Part shown: piece by piece, positions 31,160-41,945 of the stretch
Position numbering within the stretch: the first letter of the stretch is position 1
Layout: each line of letters opens with the position of its first letter
Source: Azoarcus sp.
Lineage (GTDB): Bacteria > Pseudomonadota > Gammaproteobacteria > Burkholderiales > Rhodocyclaceae
NCBI GenBank assembly: GCA_031268195.1
Contig: JAIRXQ010000060.1
Span: 1 to 64,000 of the forward strand
Length of the DNA stretch: 64,000 nucleotides
Reading direction: 5' to 3'
Notes under the pieces: generated by a model
Seen by the model: the letters and a program-made list of their open reading frames with translations, nothing else
Database searches by the model: none
Told to the model about the DNA's origin: nothing
Position numbers and translations under genes: made by a program

Positions 31160-32569
31160 TCAAAGAATGTCCCGCACGTCGACGAAATGCCCGGCAACGG
31201 CGGCGGCGGCGGCCATCGCCGGGCTGACGAGATGCGTGCGCCCCCCCGGCCCCTGACGGCCCTCGAAATTGCGGTTCGAGGTGGAGGCGCAACGCTCGCC
31301 CGGCGAGAGGCGATCCGCGTTCATCGCCAGACACATCGAACAACCCGGTTCGCGCCACTCGAAGCCGGCCGCGATGAAGATTTTATCCAACCCCTCAGCC
31401 TCGGCCTGACGCTTGACCGGGCCGGAACCGGGCACCACGAGCGCAAGTTTGACATGATCGGCCTTGCGTCGTCCTCTCAAAATCGCGGCGGCCTGACGCA
31501 AATCCTCGATGCGCGAATTGGTACAGGAGCCGATGAACACTTTGTCGATATTGATCGCGGTGATCGGCATGCCCGCGTGCAAGCCCATGTAAGCGAGCGC
31601 GCGCTCCATCCCTTCTCGCTTCGCCGCATCGGATTCCCGCTTCGGATCAGGCACCGTGGCGGTGACAGGCTGCACCATTTCCGGCGAAGTACCCCATGTG
31701 ACCTGCGGCAGAATGCCCGCCGCGTTCAGATCGAGCACACAATCGAATGTCGCGCCCTCATCGGAATGCAACGTGCGCCAGTAGGCCACCGCCTTGTCCC
31801 ACATCTCGCCCCTGGGCGCGAACGGGCGGTTCTTCAGATACTCGACGGTCACACCGTCGGCAGCGACCAGACCGAGCCGCGCCCCAGCTTCGATGGCCAT
31901 GTTGCACAGGGTCATGCGCCCTTCCATCGTCAGGCCGCGAATCGCGGAACCGCCGAATTCCAGCGCGTAGCCGGTGCCGCCCGCCGTGCCGATGCGCGCG
32001 ATGATCGCCAGCGCCACATCCTTGGCGGTGACACCCTTGCCCAAGCGCCCTTCGACGCGGATCAGCATCGTCTTCGATTTCTTCTGCATCAGGCACTGCG
32101 TCGCCAGCACATGCTCGACCTCGGAGGTGCCAATGCCGTGCGCCATCGCCGCAAACGCACCGTGAGTGGAGGTATGCGAGTCGCCACACACGACCGTCAT
32201 CCCCGGCAGCACCGCGCCGTTTTCCGGGCCAATCACATGCACGATGCCCTGCCGCGCATCCCTGAACGGAAAGTAGGCGAGTGCGCCGCTCGCACGGACG
32301 TTGGCGTCCAGTGTTTCGACCTGTTGGCGCGAAACGGGGTCTTTGATGCCCTCGTCCCAGTGATCGGTCGGCGTGTTGTGGTCGGCGGTCGCCACGACGG
32401 AGGACACGCGCCAGAGCTTGCGTCCCGCGAGTTTCAAGCCCTCGAAGGCTTGCGGACTGGTGACTTCGTGAATCAAGTGGCGGTCGATGTAGATGAGCGC
32501 GGTGCCGTCCGGTTCTTCACGCACGACATGGCTCGACCAGAGTTTTTCGTAAAGCGTCCTGGCTTCCAT
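31160..32569 (-). CDS. leuC: 3-Isopropylmalate dehydratase large subunit
   Basis: A [4Fe-4S] aconitase-family subunit of about 469 aa that interconverts 2- and 3-isopropylmalate. Cluster cysteines are in [17 protein letters not shown] and [26 protein letters not shown] and [20 protein letters not shown] are conserved LeuC motifs. The start [16 protein letters not shown] is the family start. It lies 32 bp downstream of aroC, so the leu genes may be read through from the aroC promoter. Confidence 0.96.
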   Translation of the reverse strand: MEARTLYEKLWSSHVVREEPDGTALIYIDRHLIHEVTSPQAFEGLKLAGRKLWRVSSVVATADHNTPTDHWDEGIKDPVSRQQVETLDANVRASGALAYFPFRDARQGIVHVIGPENGAVLPGMTVVCGDSHTSTHGAFAAMAHGIGTSEVEHVLATQCLMQKKSKTMLIRVEGRLGKGVTAKDVALAIIARIGTAGGTGYALEFGGSAIRGLTMEGRMTLCNMAIEAGARLGLVAADGVTVEYLKNRPFAPRGEMWDKAVAYWRTLHSDEGATFDCVLDLNAAGILPQVTWGTSPEMVQPVTATVPDPKRESDAAKREGMERALAYMGLHAGMPITAINIDKVFIGSCTNSRIEDLRQAAAILRGRRKADHVKLALVVPGSGPVKRQAEAEGLDKIFIAAGFEWREPGCSMCLAMNADRLSPGERCASTSNRNFEGRQGPGGRTHLVSPAMAAAAAVAGHFVDVRDIL

Positions 32570-32601
32570 TGAAGCAATTTTCCGGGAAAAAAGAGGATTG
32601 A

Positions 32602-33687
32602 TTATATGTGGGGCATGCCGGTGCGCACATCGCCACATTGGGCGCGATGGCGCAAGGCATGGTCGATCAGCACCAGCGCCAGCATCGCCTCGGCCACCGG
32701 CACGGCGCGAATGCCAACGCAGGGATCGTGCCGCCCCTCAGTGGCCACCAGCGTGGCTTCGCCGCGCTTGTCGATGGAGCGGCGCGGCAAACGGATGCTC
32801 GAAGTCGGCTTTACCGCGAGGCTCACCACGATCTCCTGCCCCGACGAGACACCGCCGAGCACGCCGCCCGCATTGTTGGAGAGAAAACCCGTCGGCGTCA
32901 GTTCGTCGCCATGCTCGGAGCCACGCTGCGTCACCGCCGCGAAGCCCGCGCCAATCTCCACGCCCTTGACCGCGTTGATGCCCATCATCGCATGGGCGAT
33001 GTCGGCGTCCAGCCGCTCGAACACCGGCTCGCCCCACCCCGGCGGCGCACCGCCGACGACGACATTGACCCGCGCCCCCACCGAATCGCCCGCGCGCCGC
33101 AGCGCGTCCAGATAAGTTTCCAGCCGAGAGACGATTGCAGCGTTGGGGGCAAAAAACGGATTGCCCGCCACCTCGTCCCACGCCGAGAACGGAATCACCA
33201 CCTCTCCCAGTTGCGCGAGGTAGCCGCGCACCGTGACGCCGAACGCTTCCGCCAGCCATTTGCGCGCAATCGCGCCCGCCGCCACCCGCGCCGCCGTCTC
33301 GCGCGCCGAAGCGCGTCCGCCGCCGCGGTAGTCGCGGATGCCGTACTTCTGCCACCAACTATAGTCGGCGTGACCTGGACGGAACGTGCCAGCGATGGCC
33401 GCGTAATCTGCGGAGCGTTGATCCTGATTGCGGATCAGGAGCGCGATGGGCGCGCCAGTCGTGCAGCCCTCGAAAACGCCAGAGAGAATTTCCACCGCAT
33501 CCGGCTCGCGCCGCTGCGTGACGTGGCGCGAGCTGCCCGGCCTCCTGCGGTCGAGATCGGTCTGGATATCAGCTTCGGAGAGCGCCAGTCCAGGCGGACA
33601 GCCATCGACCACGCAGCCGATGGCCGGGCCGTGGGATTCACCGAAGGTCGTGACGCGAAACAGCGTGCCAAAAATGTTGCCTGACAT
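32602..33687 (-). CDS. aroC: Chorismate synthase
   Basis: A 361-aa flavin-dependent lyase that makes chorismate from EPSP. Motifs are [38 protein letters not shown] and the C-terminal [10 protein letters not shown]-like stretch (here [14 protein letters not shown]). The start [20 protein letters not shown] is the family start; the upstream AT-rich in-frame extension to 33942 is spurious. It is the first gene of the long minus-strand biosynthetic block. The AT-rich region behind it probably holds its promoter. Confidence 0.96.
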   Translation of the reverse strand: MSGNIFGTLFRVTTFGESHGPAIGCVVDGCPPGLALSEADIQTDLDRRRPGSSRHVTQRREPDAVEILSGVFEGCTTGAPIALLIRNQDQRSADYAAIAGTFRPGHADYSWWQKYGIRDYRGGGRASARETAARVAAGAIARKWLAEAFGVTVRGYLAQLGEVVIPFSAWDEVAGNPFFAPNAAIVSRLETYLDALRRAGDSVGARVNVVVGGAPPGWGEPVFERLDADIAHAMMGINAVKGVEIGAGFAAVTQRGSEHGDELTPTGFLSNNAGGVLGGVSSGQEIVVSLAVKPTSSIRLPRRSIDKRGEATLVATEGRHDPCVGIRAVPVAEAMLALVLIDHALRHRAQCGDVRTGMPHI

Positions 33688-33981
33688 GTGGGGGCGGGCG
33701 GCGTATTCCGAAGGAGGCCGCGAGTCTAGCACCCGCGCACATGAATGACAGTAATTTCCGTAATTATCGTACGTAGTTTCCGAATAACTCCGGAGATAAA
33801 TATTTATAAGTATATGTATAGATGGTGCATTGTAAATGCAAATACAATTGTCGGCTTTTTTTACAAAATTTATCTCATAATAAAAATTATTTTTTAAAAT
33901 CAGCATGTTGAAATTTAGGCACATTAAATGCTTATCACGCAAACCGAAACCACATCAACACATCTCCCAGAGGGTCCAATC
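33688..33981. other. AT-rich divergent intergenic region
   Basis: 294 bp between aroC (minus) and the PEP-CTERM gene (plus). The stretch about 33760-33930 is far more AT-rich than its surroundings and probably contains both promoters. I looked for a sigma-54 (-24/-12) site, as seen upstream of some PEP-CTERM genes. TGGTGC...TGCA near 33822 has the wrong spacing, so none is claimed. Confidence 0.4.
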
Positions 33982-34632
33982 GTGAACATTTTCAAAACCA
34001 CCAAACTCGCCACCGCCATTGCGCTGCTGGGCACCGTCTCGCTCAACGCCTGGGCAGTCACATCGGTCCAGCCGACGACCGACACGGTATGCGGAGCATA
34101 CTGCAACCTGAATCCCAACGACTACATCGTCGGCGCATCGATCTACATCCTGGACCCGACCCAGCCCCTCGTGATCCAGCAGGTCGCCGGCTACCATGCC
34201 GATTCGATCAAAGCCTACATCTACTTCGGCGACGCCAACGGCAACATCCTGAGCGGCGGCACGCAAATCCTCAACGACTACACCTTGAACCAGAAATTTA
34301 CGATCAACCCCAGCACCTTTGCTGGCGCGACGAACGTTTATTTCAAGCTCGTCAACACATCGCAAAATCAAACGTTCTGGAGCGATGCCCGACTCAGCGG
34401 CGACTCACAAAGCCATGCCGCGGTGAATTTTGACCTCCTGAACAATTCCACTCCAGGAGCCTACATCGGGATGGAAGATCGTTGGAACGCCGACTGGGAC
34501 TTCAACGACTACGTTTTCACGCTCTCCAATGTGAGCCCGACGCTCGTTCCCGAACCCGAAACCTACGCCATGCTGCTGGCCGGTTTGGGCATCATCGGAG
34601 CCGTGGCGCGCCGTCGTCGCGCGCAGATTTAA
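33982..34632 (+). CDS. PEP-CTERM surface protein with DUF4114-like domain
   Basis: A secreted protein of about 216 aa. A signal peptide (VNIFKTTKLATAIALLG, cut near AWA) leads into a beta-rich domain. This ends with MEDRWNADWDFNDYVFTLSN, resembling the DUF4114 calcium-binding-like motif. The C-terminus is a textbook PEP-CTERM sorting signal: VPEPETYAMLLAGLG, hydrophobic helix, then RRRR. Such proteins are processed by exosortase (EpsH), which is not in the window, and end up at the surface or in EPS. The GTG start at 33982 has a GAGGG site seven bases upstream. The Met at 33928 lacks one and would displace the signal peptide. It faces the polysaccharide cluster. Confidence 0.88.
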   Translation: MNIFKTTKLATAIALLGTVSLNAWAVTSVQPTTDTVCGAYCNLNPNDYIVGASIYILDPTQPLVIQQVAGYHADSIKAYIYFGDANGNILSGGTQILNDYTLNQKFTINPSTFAGATNVYFKLVNTSQNQTFWSDARLSGDSQSHAAVNFDLLNNSTPGAYIGMEDRWNADWDFNDYVFTLSNVSPTLVPEPETYAMLLAGLGIIGAVARRRRAQI

Positions 34633-34665
34633 AGCTGATCGCCACAAGTCACAAACGCAGTAATA

Positions 34666-34695
34666 AAAAGCCCCCGAAGTCATTCGGGGGCTTTT
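34666..34695. terminator. Bidirectional terminator between PEP-CTERM gene and O-antigen operon
   Basis: The arms AAAAGCCCCCGAA and TTCGGGGGCTTTT form a perfect 13-bp stem (34666-34678 / 34683-34695) around a 4-base loop. A- and T-runs on both sides allow termination in either direction. It ends both the PEP-CTERM transcript and the 15-kb polysaccharide operon. Confidence 0.92.
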
Positions 34696-34715
34696 GTTTT
34701 GAGGCTATCACTTTA

Positions 34716-35309
34716 TTATTTAAAAACAACGGCCAAAGTTTTGAAAATGATCGCCAGATCGTAGAAAAAATGATGTTTATCAACATAATCAGAATAATAA
34801 CGTAATTTTTCCGGCAATATTTCCTGAATATAAGTTTTGTGCGGATCGTCCGATTGACCCAGGATTTCACTCTCCGCGCTGAAAACAATGGATGCAGGGT
34901 CTGTAATGCCCGGCCGAATAGACAACACCTTATCCCGAACGTCTGCTGGATAACAGGCCACATATTCCGGCACTTCAGGACGCGGCCCCACGAGGCTCAT
35001 GTCCCCTGCCAGCACGTCGATCAATTGCGGCAATTCGTCCAGTTTGCACTGGCGCAGGAATCCACCCACCCGCGTAACCCGGGCATCTCCGTGCGCAGTA
35101 ATGCGCAACCCTTCTTTCTCCGCACCGACCCACATCGTCCTGAATTTGTGGATTCTGAACAGCACCCCATACCGCCCCACCCGTTTCTGCCGGAAAAAAA
35201 CCGGGCCGCGCGAATCGAGCTTTATCGCAATCGCAATCAGCAGAAAAACCGGCACCAACACGACCAGTCCAATCACGCTGGCGAGAACATCGAACGCCCG
35301 TTTAAGCAT
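34716..35309 (-). CDS. PglC-type phosphoglycosyl transferase (initiating sugar transferase)
   Basis: A 197-aa small monotopic sugar-phosphate transferase of the bacterial sugar transferase family. It moves a sugar-1-phosphate from a nucleotide sugar to undecaprenyl phosphate and so starts repeat-unit assembly. It has one membrane re-entrant segment (about 5-30, DVLASVIGLVVLVPVFLL). Family motifs follow: SRGPVFFRQKRVGRYG, FRIHKFRTM, and LDELPQLIDVLAGDMSLVGPRPEVPEYV, the last containing the catalytic region of the family. It lacks the extra N-terminal membrane domain of WbaP/WcaJ. It is the last gene of the operon, next to an aminotransferase gene, recalling PglC/PglE pairs. Confidence 0.9.
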   Translation of the reverse strand: MLKRAFDVLASVIGLVVLVPVFLLIAIAIKLDSRGPVFFRQKRVGRYGVLFRIHKFRTMWVGAEKEGLRITAHGDARVTRVGGFLRQCKLDELPQLIDVLAGDMSLVGPRPEVPEYVACYPADVRDKVLSIRPGITDPASIVFSAESEILGQSDDPHKTYIQEILPEKLRYYSDYVDKHHFFYDLAIIFKTLAVVFK

Positions 35310-35321
35310 GCATGACGCCCA

Positions 35322-36482
35322 CTAACTTGTCAGCACACTAGACTTCACCGACGAAATCACATGCTCCACGTCGGCATCAGTCATTCGTGTATAAATAGGC
35401 AGCGACACGCAGTGCTCGTAGACCGACTGGCTGACCGGAAACATCTCCGGTTTCAGATCATAGGCGCTTTTCCAGTAAGGATGCAGATGCAGCGGAATGT
35501 AATGGACGCTGCAACCGATACCCTGCCCGAACATACGCTCGATAAACGTATGCCGCCCCACCCCCGCATCGTCGCCAAGACGAATCATGTACAGATGCCA
35601 GGCATGGAGATCGCCCGCTCGCGGTTTCGGCGGCAGGACGATAGGCAACCCCGCGAACGCCTCATCGTAAAGCCTCGCGATGCGCTCCCGCTTTTGTTGA
35701 AAGCCTGCGACCTTCTTCAATTGATGAATGCCAATAGAGGCCGCGATGTCGGTCATGTTGTACTTGAAGCCCGGCGCGACGATCTCGTAATACCAGCTTG
35801 GCTTTTCCGCGGAAAACCTGTCGAACGCATCCCGGTCGATGCCGTGCAGACGCATGATCCTGGCTCTCCGGGCAATTTCCGGGCTGCGCGTCACCAACAT
35901 TCCGCCTTCTCCGGTCGTCATAGTCTTGTTGGCGTAGAAACTGAATACGGTCACGTCGCTCTCCCATGTCCCGATCAGTTTTTGATGACAGGTCGCGGGG
36001 AAGGCATGCGCGGCGTCCTCCACCACCTTCAAGCCATACCGCTTCGCCAAGCCCAGCAACGCGGTCATATCAACAGCCAAGCCGCCGAAATGCACGGGGA
36101 TGATGGCTTTGGTTCTGGGCGTAATCTTTTCTTCGATGGCTGCAATGTCGATACAGAGCGTCGACGCATCCACATCCACGAAAACCGGATTCGCCCCGAA
36201 ATATCGAATGACTTCCGCGGTCGCCGTAAAAGTATGCGTCGTGGTGATGACCTCATCGCCCGCATCGATCCCGATCGCTTCCAGCCCAAGATGCAACCCC
36301 GCCGTGGCGGAATTGACCGCGACACACTCGATCCCTCCCCCAAGAAAGGCCGAAAAATCCGTTTCGAACCGTTTGGCCTGGGGACCTGTCGTCAACCACC
36401 CGGATCGCAGCGCGGAGACGACTTCGTTGATTTCTTCTTCACCGATATCGGGGCGTGCAAAGGGCAAAAAATTGGCATTCAT
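35322..36482 (-). CDS. DegT/DnrJ/EryC1 nucleotide-sugar aminotransferase
   Basis: A PLP aminotransferase of about 386 aa that acts on UDP-4-keto or dTDP-keto sugars. The PLP lysine is in [16 protein letters not shown], and other family motifs are [23 protein letters not shown] and VEDAAHAF. Start: an ATG that overlaps the methyltransferase stop by four bases (ATGA). A longer in-frame start was rejected. The neighbouring phosphoglycosyl transferase suggests it makes the initiating amino sugar (a bacillosamine-like or viosamine-like residue), but the required 4,6-dehydratase is not in the window. Substrate unknown. Confidence 0.88.
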   Translation of the reverse strand: MNANFLPFARPDIGEEEINEVVSALRSGWLTTGPQAKRFETDFSAFLGGGIECVAVNSATAGLHLGLEAIGIDAGDEVITTTHTFTATAEVIRYFGANPVFVDVDASTLCIDIAAIEEKITPRTKAIIPVHFGGLAVDMTALLGLAKRYGLKVVEDAAHAFPATCHQKLIGTWESDVTVFSFYANKTMTTGEGGMLVTRSPEIARRARIMRLHGIDRDAFDRFSAEKPSWYYEIVAPGFKYNMTDIAASIGIHQLKKVAGFQQKRERIARLYDEAFAGLPIVLPPKPRAGDLHAWHLYMIRLGDDAGVGRHTFIERMFGQGIGCSVHYIPLHLHPYWKSAYDLKPEMFPVSQSVYEHCVSLPIYTRMTDADVEHVISSVKSSVLTS

Positions 36483-37168
36483 GGCTTCGCGAGGTAGCAC
36501 AGCAGATGTGTTCTCAATAGTGGACAAAAATCGAGCGCGGCATACAAAGCAGGATGAATACGAGCCACGCGGCGCGCGATGGGCGGCGCCAGTGTGATTC
36601 TTTTTGCGTGAACGATCCCATCCGGAAAAAGCTCCTTGATCCGCAGCATGGGAACAGCGCGCACGTCGGGATTATTCGGATTGTTGAAGGTGAAGTCGTA
36701 CCAGAGCACGCCACCGCCCGACTTGACCAAGCGCCACATGGTTTTAGCGAGCCTTTCCTGTAACCCGTCATCGAGGATGGAACTGAAAACGACCGAGGCG
36801 TATACGATATCAAAAGAAGCATCGTCCAGCACCAGGGCGGAAGCATCGCCAGGATGGATTCGCACCGCTGTGGGCAAACGCTGTCGTGCAGCCTCGACAC
36901 GTTCTGGGAGCAACTCGTTGCCGGCGATCCGCTCCGGATTCGCACCCAGCTGGATGAATTCGAGAATATTTCCACCCGTGCCACAACCGACTTCGAGAAT
37001 GGAAAGGTCGGAAAAATCAGCAATCCGAACTTCTTTCAGCAAGGCAATCAACGAACGCTGCCATGCTTGACGCTGCAGGACGACGTCCGCATTGAACGCG
37101 GAATAAAGGCCGCTCAATCCTTTTCTGCGAGCGTAACGCTCAACAATGTTATCAAGTTCGTCGTTCAC
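36479..37168 (-). CDS. Class I SAM-dependent methyltransferase in polysaccharide operon
   Basis: A 229-aa methyltransferase with the SAM-binding motif [15 protein letters not shown] near residue 58, and [16 protein letters not shown] as motif IV-like region. It overlaps the upstream glycosyltransferase by 17 bp and the downstream aminotransferase by 4 bp, so it is part of the operon and probably methylates a sugar or a sugar amine. The specific target cannot be read from sequence. The basic C-terminal tail ([12 protein letters not shown]) is hydrophobic and may contact the membrane. Confidence 0.8.
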   Translation of the reverse strand: MNDELDNIVERYARRKGLSGLYSAFNADVVLQRQAWQRSLIALLKEVRIADFSDLSILEVGCGTGGNILEFIQLGANPERIAGNELLPERVEAARQRLPTAVRIHPGDASALVLDDASFDIVYASVVFSSILDDGLQERLAKTMWRLVKSGGGVLWYDFTFNNPNNPDVRAVPMLRIKELFPDGIVHAKRITLAPPIARRVARIHPALYAALDFCPLLRTHLLCYLAKP

Positions 37169-38420
37169 GGACTTCAGGGTTCATCACTTCCAGAAAGCGT
37201 TCCGCCAAGCGTTCATACGTGAAATTATTCATGATGAATTCTTTTCCACGTTTTCCCATTTCGGCACGTTCTGCCGGGGTGAGCTGCTGGAGCTGCCGGA
37301 TGCCATCAGCGATGGCTTCGGGATCTTCCGCCTGAACGGCGGTCCCACAACCTGATTCAGTCACCCAATCGTTCGCGGCGTTACAGGCGAACAGCACGAC
37401 CTTCCCGGACATCATGTAATCCGCCAGTTTGTTCGGAGAGATACCGAAGCGAAACAGCGCCTGATCCTGCAAACCAATATAGGCTACGTCGAACCAGCTC
37501 AACAACGCCGGAATCTGCGGCTTCGGGACGGGATCAAAAAAGTGAACGCTATCGAGCCTCAGCATCTCCGACTGCTGCAACAGATTTTCTTTTTCCAGTC
37601 CGTTGCCGACGAGGACAAACGCAACCCGCTCTCTTTCCAGCAATTTGGCAGCTTGCAATAAAACAGACAGCGCATTGGGCACGCCATGAGCGCCCGCGTA
37701 TCCAACGACCAGTTTTCCCTCCGCCTTCAACTGCCCGATACATGTCGTGATTCCAGCATCGCCAAGCGGTTGCTGCTTGTCTTCTCGCCAATCCTCCATC
37801 ACCACGCCATTCGGCACGGCGAAGAGCTTGCGTAAGTCCAGCCCATGTTCGGCGACATGCTGCTGCACATTTGGCAGGATGGACACCACCGCGTCAACAT
37901 CGCGATACGCGTCGTCCTCGGCTTTCTGGCACAGCCGGATGAAAGGATGTTTGGGTGACATCCCTCCGAGCTCTATCGGTGACAACGGCCACAGATCATG
38001 AATCTCGTAAATCAACCGCGCGGATGTTTTTCTTGCGATATACCGCGCAACCCAGATGTCCATCGGATAGGTACTGGAAGCAATGACGGCGTCTGGCCTG
38101 AACGCTCTGACGAGACGGCCCGCATCCAAAAAAACGCGCGCCAGAAAGGCAAAGATATTCAGCACGCGCCCAAGTCCGTTACCCTGATAGACGGGGGTTG
38201 GATACCAAACATACTCGATGCCGTCGATATTCTCGGCCGTTCGTCTGCCAATGGGGCGACCATCGACTTCCGGTTGCCGCGCCCGCACATGAGAATACGC
38301 TGCTCCAAGTATCTGGACGCGATGGCCTTTCTTGATCCATTCCAAAGCCATGTGATACGGGCGAAACTCCATCCCGTAATCTGGCGAACCAACGTAATGG
38401 TCGATGTAAAGAATGTTCAT
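37152..38420 (-). CDS. GT4 family glycosyltransferase (WbuB/WbpJ-like)
   Basis: A retaining GT-B glycosyltransferase of about 422 aa. The N-terminus MNILYIDHYVGSPDYGMEF and YHMALEWIKKGHRVQILGA resemble the WbuB/WbpJ group of O-antigen transferases. The C-terminal half has VGYAGAHGVPNALSVLLQ and the donor-binding region GISPNKLADYMMSGKVVLF with the E/K-type GT4 motif. The start at 38420 is the family start; an in-frame extension to 38513 has no support. A 147-bp non-coding gap separates it from wbpI. It adds one of the sugars of the repeat unit; specificity is unknown. Confidence 0.86.
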   Translation of the reverse strand: MNILYIDHYVGSPDYGMEFRPYHMALEWIKKGHRVQILGAAYSHVRARQPEVDGRPIGRRTAENIDGIEYVWYPTPVYQGNGLGRVLNIFAFLARVFLDAGRLVRAFRPDAVIASSTYPMDIWVARYIARKTSARLIYEIHDLWPLSPIELGGMSPKHPFIRLCQKAEDDAYRDVDAVVSILPNVQQHVAEHGLDLRKLFAVPNGVVMEDWREDKQQPLGDAGITTCIGQLKAEGKLVVGYAGAHGVPNALSVLLQAAKLLERERVAFVLVGNGLEKENLLQQSEMLRLDSVHFFDPVPKPQIPALLSWFDVAYIGLQDQALFRFGISPNKLADYMMSGKVVLFACNAANDWVTESGCGTAVQAEDPEAIADGIRQLQQLTPAERAEMGKRGKEFIMNNFTYERLAERFLEVMNPEVRERRT

Positions 38421-38567
38421 CGGGTAACACCCACCCATCCTGTCGTGTGGGATGCGAACGACTTTAGGCCAATCGCCGTAATCGCGGAAATGGGTGACAT
38501 GTAACCCGGTCAAGTACTTCAGATTTCAGATAGCCTGTACCAAGTATCAGTACAGGATGCCCGCCAC

Positions 38568-39635
38568 TTAATTCTCAACCAGATGCTTGGCAATGATTTC
38601 CGCCGCCTGCCCCTTGCCATAGGGCGAAACGTCGCGTCCCGTGTTTCCGGTAGCCGCTTTCATAGTTGCCTGAATATCGCTTGCACCGGGCGGCGCAAGG
38701 TGGTTCCAGCCCGCTTCCACCAATTCCGTCCACTCCGTCTCGCCACGCAGGGTTACGCAAGGCACACGATAAAAAAAAGCTTCTTTCTGCACGCCGCCGG
38801 AATCCGTGGCGATGAGCGCGGCGTTTTTCTCCAGCATCACCATGCCCAGATAACCAACGGGGGCAATAGCCTTGATGTTGCCAGGCAGAGTCAGGCCAAA
38901 CACGGACAACTGCGCCCGGGTGCGCGGATGCACGGGCAAGACGATAGGCAACCCATACGCATTGAAACCGTCCAGAATCGCGCGGAATCTTTTGGGGTCG
39001 TCGGTGTTTTCTGCGCGATGAACTGTCGCAAGGCAATACGCTTTTGGCGACACACCGATGTGACGCAAAACGTCACCGGAATGCTCGGCCTTTGTGCCGT
39101 AGAACAGTGCGGCATCGAACATCACATCGCCGGATAAGCATATCTTACTGGCGGCGATGCCTTCGTTTTTCAGATGCCTGATCGCAGTGTGCGTCGGCGC
39201 AAAGAGCCAATCCGCCGCATGGTCGGTAAGCACACGATTGATTTCCTCCGGCATCCGCCGATTGAACGAACGCAATCCGGCCTCGACATGCGCCACGGGA
39301 ACGTGCAGTTTCACGGCAGCCAAAGCCCCGGCCAGCGTCGAATCTGTGTCGCCATAGACGAGCACCCCGTCGGGCTTCTCGCCAATTATCACCCGTTCAA
39401 CCGCCTCGATCATTCGCCCCGTATTTTGCCCGTGCGAACCGCCGCCGATGCCAAGGTTATGCGCAGGCGGCCGCATTTCCAGTTCGTCGAAAAAGACATC
39501 GGACATATTGGCGTCAAAATGCTGCCCGGTGTGAACCACGACTTCTTCGATACCGTAGTTCGCACAAGCACGCGAAACGACGGCGGCTTTGATGAATTGC
39601 GGACGCGCGCCGATGACAGTGACGATTTTTTTCAT
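38568..39635 (-). CDS. wbpI: UDP-GlcNAc(3NAcA) 2-epimerase, WbpI-like
   Basis: A 355-aa non-hydrolysing UDP-N-acetylglucosamine 2-epimerase-fold enzyme. Motifs are [69 protein letters not shown] and THRAENTDD-like ([13 protein letters not shown]). The [14 protein letters not shown] and [15 protein letters not shown] wording matches the WbpI group, which makes UDP-ManNAc3NAcA from UDP-GlcNAc3NAcA. The presence of wbpB, wbpE and wbpD in the same operon favours that over generic WecB. Its start overlaps the next upstream gene by four bases. Confidence 0.88.
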   Translation of the reverse strand: MKKIVTVIGARPQFIKAAVVSRACANYGIEEVVVHTGQHFDANMSDVFFDELEMRPPAHNLGIGGGSHGQNTGRMIEAVERVIIGEKPDGVLVYGDTDSTLAGALAAVKLHVPVAHVEAGLRSFNRRMPEEINRVLTDHAADWLFAPTHTAIRHLKNEGIAASKICLSGDVMFDAALFYGTKAEHSGDVLRHIGVSPKAYCLATVHRAENTDDPKRFRAILDGFNAYGLPIVLPVHPRTRAQLSVFGLTLPGNIKAIAPVGYLGMVMLEKNAALIATDSGGVQKEAFFYRVPCVTLRGETEWTELVEAGWNHLAPPGASDIQATMKAATGNTGRDVSPYGKGQAAEIIAKHLVEN

Positions 39636-40753
39636 TGGATGCTCGAACTCAATATCTGGTCATAGAACGCCACCAGCTTTTGTTCTTCGTTCTGCCAGTT
39701 GTAGCGCTCCACTACGGCCTTGCGTCCGTTTTTCCCCATCCGCCGGGCTTCATCAGGATGTGTCACCAAATAATCGATCGCCTCGGCAATTTTAGCGGGT
39801 TTGAGCGGATCGACCAATAAACCACACTGGTTGCTTTCGATGATCTCGCGCCAAAGGGGAAAATCGGAGGCGATCACAGGGACGCCCGCGCTCATGTATT
39901 CGAACATTTTGGTGGGCTGGGCATCGACATGATTGGGAAGCGGATGGAAAGTCACCAATCCAGCCAGCGATCTGGAAAGCACTTCACGCACGTCATCACG
40001 ATCGACAAATCCTAGTTCGTTGACTCGCCCCCACCCCGGCATGGCCTTCACAAACGTTTCAACCAGCGGCTCATCGAACCTTCCACAGAGATTGACGCGC
40101 ACACCCGTCTCGACCAGGCTCAACGCAGCAGAAACCTCACAGATGCCGCGTATGCTGGAAATACCACCGACATAGCTGACCTCAGGACATTTTTCGTCGC
40201 CCGCTGAATCGGAAACCAGTTCATCCAGCTTGGGATAATTGTTGATGTCGATCGAACGTGGGTTGATGCGCAAGAACTTGTCACCAATGTAGGGCGTGGC
40301 GGCAATGATGCCATCAAACATTCTACAAGCCCACGATTCATAAAACGAAAATCCATTAGAAAGTAACCAAAGAAGCGGCTTGTTCAGATACGGTTTACTC
40401 AGCAGTTGCTTGGGCACATCTTCATGAGAATCAAAGATGACGTATTTCCCGGCTTTTTTGAGCTTTAGTCCAATAGGAATGAGTTCAGGGTCATGCAAGT
40501 GATACAGATCAGCGTTCATTTCCAACGCCTTGGAAAAAACACGCTTGGGTGCGTTTAGAACCCGATCCGAACGCCCTTTCGATGCACCGACATCGAAAAT
40601 GAACACTCCATTGCGGCATTCATCACCCTTTCCATCTGCCACTACTAGAGACACGTTCCAATCTCTCGCCGCCAAAGACGAGCACATCTTGACGAAGATT
40701 CTTGTGTCGTTGCGAGGATGGACAGAAGTTAAATGGGCAATGTTATATAGCAT
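39632..40753 (-). CDS. GT4 glycosyltransferase (WbpH-like)
   Basis: A 373-aa GT-B transferase. It begins [20 protein letters not shown] and has [20 protein letters not shown] in the N-terminal half and [15 protein letters not shown] in the linker. The donor-binding part contains ADYMM-like [19 protein letters not shown]. Similar proteins (WbpH) sit beside wbpI/wbpG clusters in Pseudomonas O-antigen loci. It is translationally coupled to wbpI (ATGA). Base composition starts to become AT-rich here. Confidence 0.84.
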   Translation of the reverse strand: MLYNIAHLTSVHPRNDTRIFVKMCSSLAARDWNVSLVVADGKGDECRNGVFIFDVGASKGRSDRVLNAPKRVFSKALEMNADLYHLHDPELIPIGLKLKKAGKYVIFDSHEDVPKQLLSKPYLNKPLLWLLSNGFSFYESWACRMFDGIIAATPYIGDKFLRINPRSIDINNYPKLDELVSDSAGDEKCPEVSYVGGISSIRGICEVSAALSLVETGVRVNLCGRFDEPLVETFVKAMPGWGRVNELGFVDRDDVREVLSRSLAGLVTFHPLPNHVDAQPTKMFEYMSAGVPVIASDFPLWREIIESNQCGLLVDPLKPAKIAEAIDYLVTHPDEARRMGKNGRKAVVERYNWQNEEQKLVAFYDQILSSSIQ

Positions 40754-40781
40754 GGAATAGTCGTATAATGGGAGGATAATA

Positions 40782-41945
40782 TTACGAATAAATTTTGATC
40801 TGTTTTCCCGTCAATCTAACTAAAACCTCTTGGGTTCGTTTTAAGAGTCGATAACGACGACCCCAATTTTTGAAATCGCTACTCAAATGTATCGGGACTT
40901 GCATTAACTCGTCAAGCTGGCTGCGAGAAATGCGTAATTTTTTGCAAAAAAAAGAGATATCGATTTCGAGTTCATCGGGTGCGTAAAGCGGCTCATCCAA
41001 TCTAGCAAGGGCTTCATCCCTTGTCATTTGCCCAGAAACGATGAGACTGGATAAATGTGGGCGTCGTTTGTCATAACCAAATTTTGTCGGTAAATAATAA
41101 TTTTGGAATAACTTAGTAAACTGAGATTCTCCGTGCTTGCGCGCATATGGTTTGTAACCGACGGCTGCAGACAACTCTTTCAGTGCTACGTCCTTGTTAT
41201 AGGGCATGAAATTGAGCGGCCTCACTGTTCGCATTTTTTTTACAAAGGGATACCATATATAATATTGTGAAAAACTGATAGTCTTATAATGCCTAAGTGG
41301 ACGATCTCCGTATTTTTTGTGGATAGCTAACAGGTTGATTGCATCCATTGCACTACCATGCCATGCTTGCGGAAATATTCCTTCGGTCGCGATATTTCCA
41401 CCTGAAAGTATATAACGGATGCCATGACTCGTTGCAAAGTGGTATAGGCTTGCAAAAAAAATATGATCTTGAGGAACATCTTGATTGGCAATACCGGAGC
41501 GGAGGTATGACAGTTGAAGGTCACGCATCTCCTCCCAATCGATAACACAAGTGTGAAGGTCAAAGTTGCAATGATTGACAATTGATTCGATATTAGCGAC
41601 CGCAAGCTCACTATTCCAGCCAGCATCGACATGAACGACGAGTGGACGTAATCCCCACTCATGAACCTTGATGGCAAGATAAGAACTGTCAACACCACCG
41701 CTTAACCCAAGAATGCAGTCGTATTCACGACCGCTACCGATAACTTTGATGCGATTTACAATCGAAGTCCAAATATCTCTGCCCTCATCATTCGGAAACC
41801 AGTGATTCTTGATGGTATTATCAAATTCTATGCAATGATTACAGACACCATTCTCGTCAAACTGAATTAGAGGATCAGATGTATCCATTACACATCGAGT
41901 ACATGTTCGAGTGTGTTTTGTAGTCATAGTTGAAGTATTATTCAT
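40782..41945 (-). CDS. wbpG: N-acetyl sugar amidotransferase (WbpG-like)
   Basis: A 387-aa ATP-dependent amidotransferase of the WbpG/PseA family. [11 protein letters not shown]...CNHC zinc-type motif lies at the start, and a PP-loop pyrophosphatase motif [13 protein letters not shown] near residue 85. With a HisH-like glutaminase and a HisF-like ammonia channel it converts the acid of UDP-ManNAc3NAcA to an amide/acetamidino form. The start could be the ATG at 41945 or that at 41927; neither has a clear ribosome-binding site. Short homopolymer tracts (eight As or Ts) occur inside and are expected for such base composition. Confidence 0.88.
   Translation of the reverse strand: MNNTSTMTTKHTRTCTRCVMDTSDPLIQFDENGVCNHCIEFDNTIKNHWFPNDEGRDIWTSIVNRIKVIGSGREYDCILGLSGGVDSSYLAIKVHEWGLRPLVVHVDAGWNSELAVANIESIVNHCNFDLHTCVIDWEEMRDLQLSYLRSGIANQDVPQDHIFFASLYHFATSHGIRYILSGGNIATEGIFPQAWHGSAMDAINLLAIHKKYGDRPLRHYKTISFSQYYIWYPFVKKMRTVRPLNFMPYNKDVALKELSAAVGYKPYARKHGESQFTKLFQNYYLPTKFGYDKRRPHLSSLIVSGQMTRDEALARLDEPLYAPDELEIDISFFCKKLRISRSQLDELMQVPIHLSSDFKNWGRRYRLLKRTQEVLVRLTGKQIKIYS

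Noticed and set aside
33820-33840. Sigma-54-like site upstream of the PEP-CTERM gene
   Set aside because: The GG and GC dinucleotides are 12 bases apart rather than 10, so the spacing does not fit.
38421-38567. A possible small gene or N-terminal extension of the glycosyltransferase
   Set aside because: The in-frame extension to 38513 does not match the family start. The region has only a short CCTGTAC/GTACAGG hairpin.
40921-41470. Runs of eight A or T inside wbpG as possible phase-variation tracts
   Set aside because: The frame is intact, the tracts are short, and such runs are expected by composition in this AT-rich gene.
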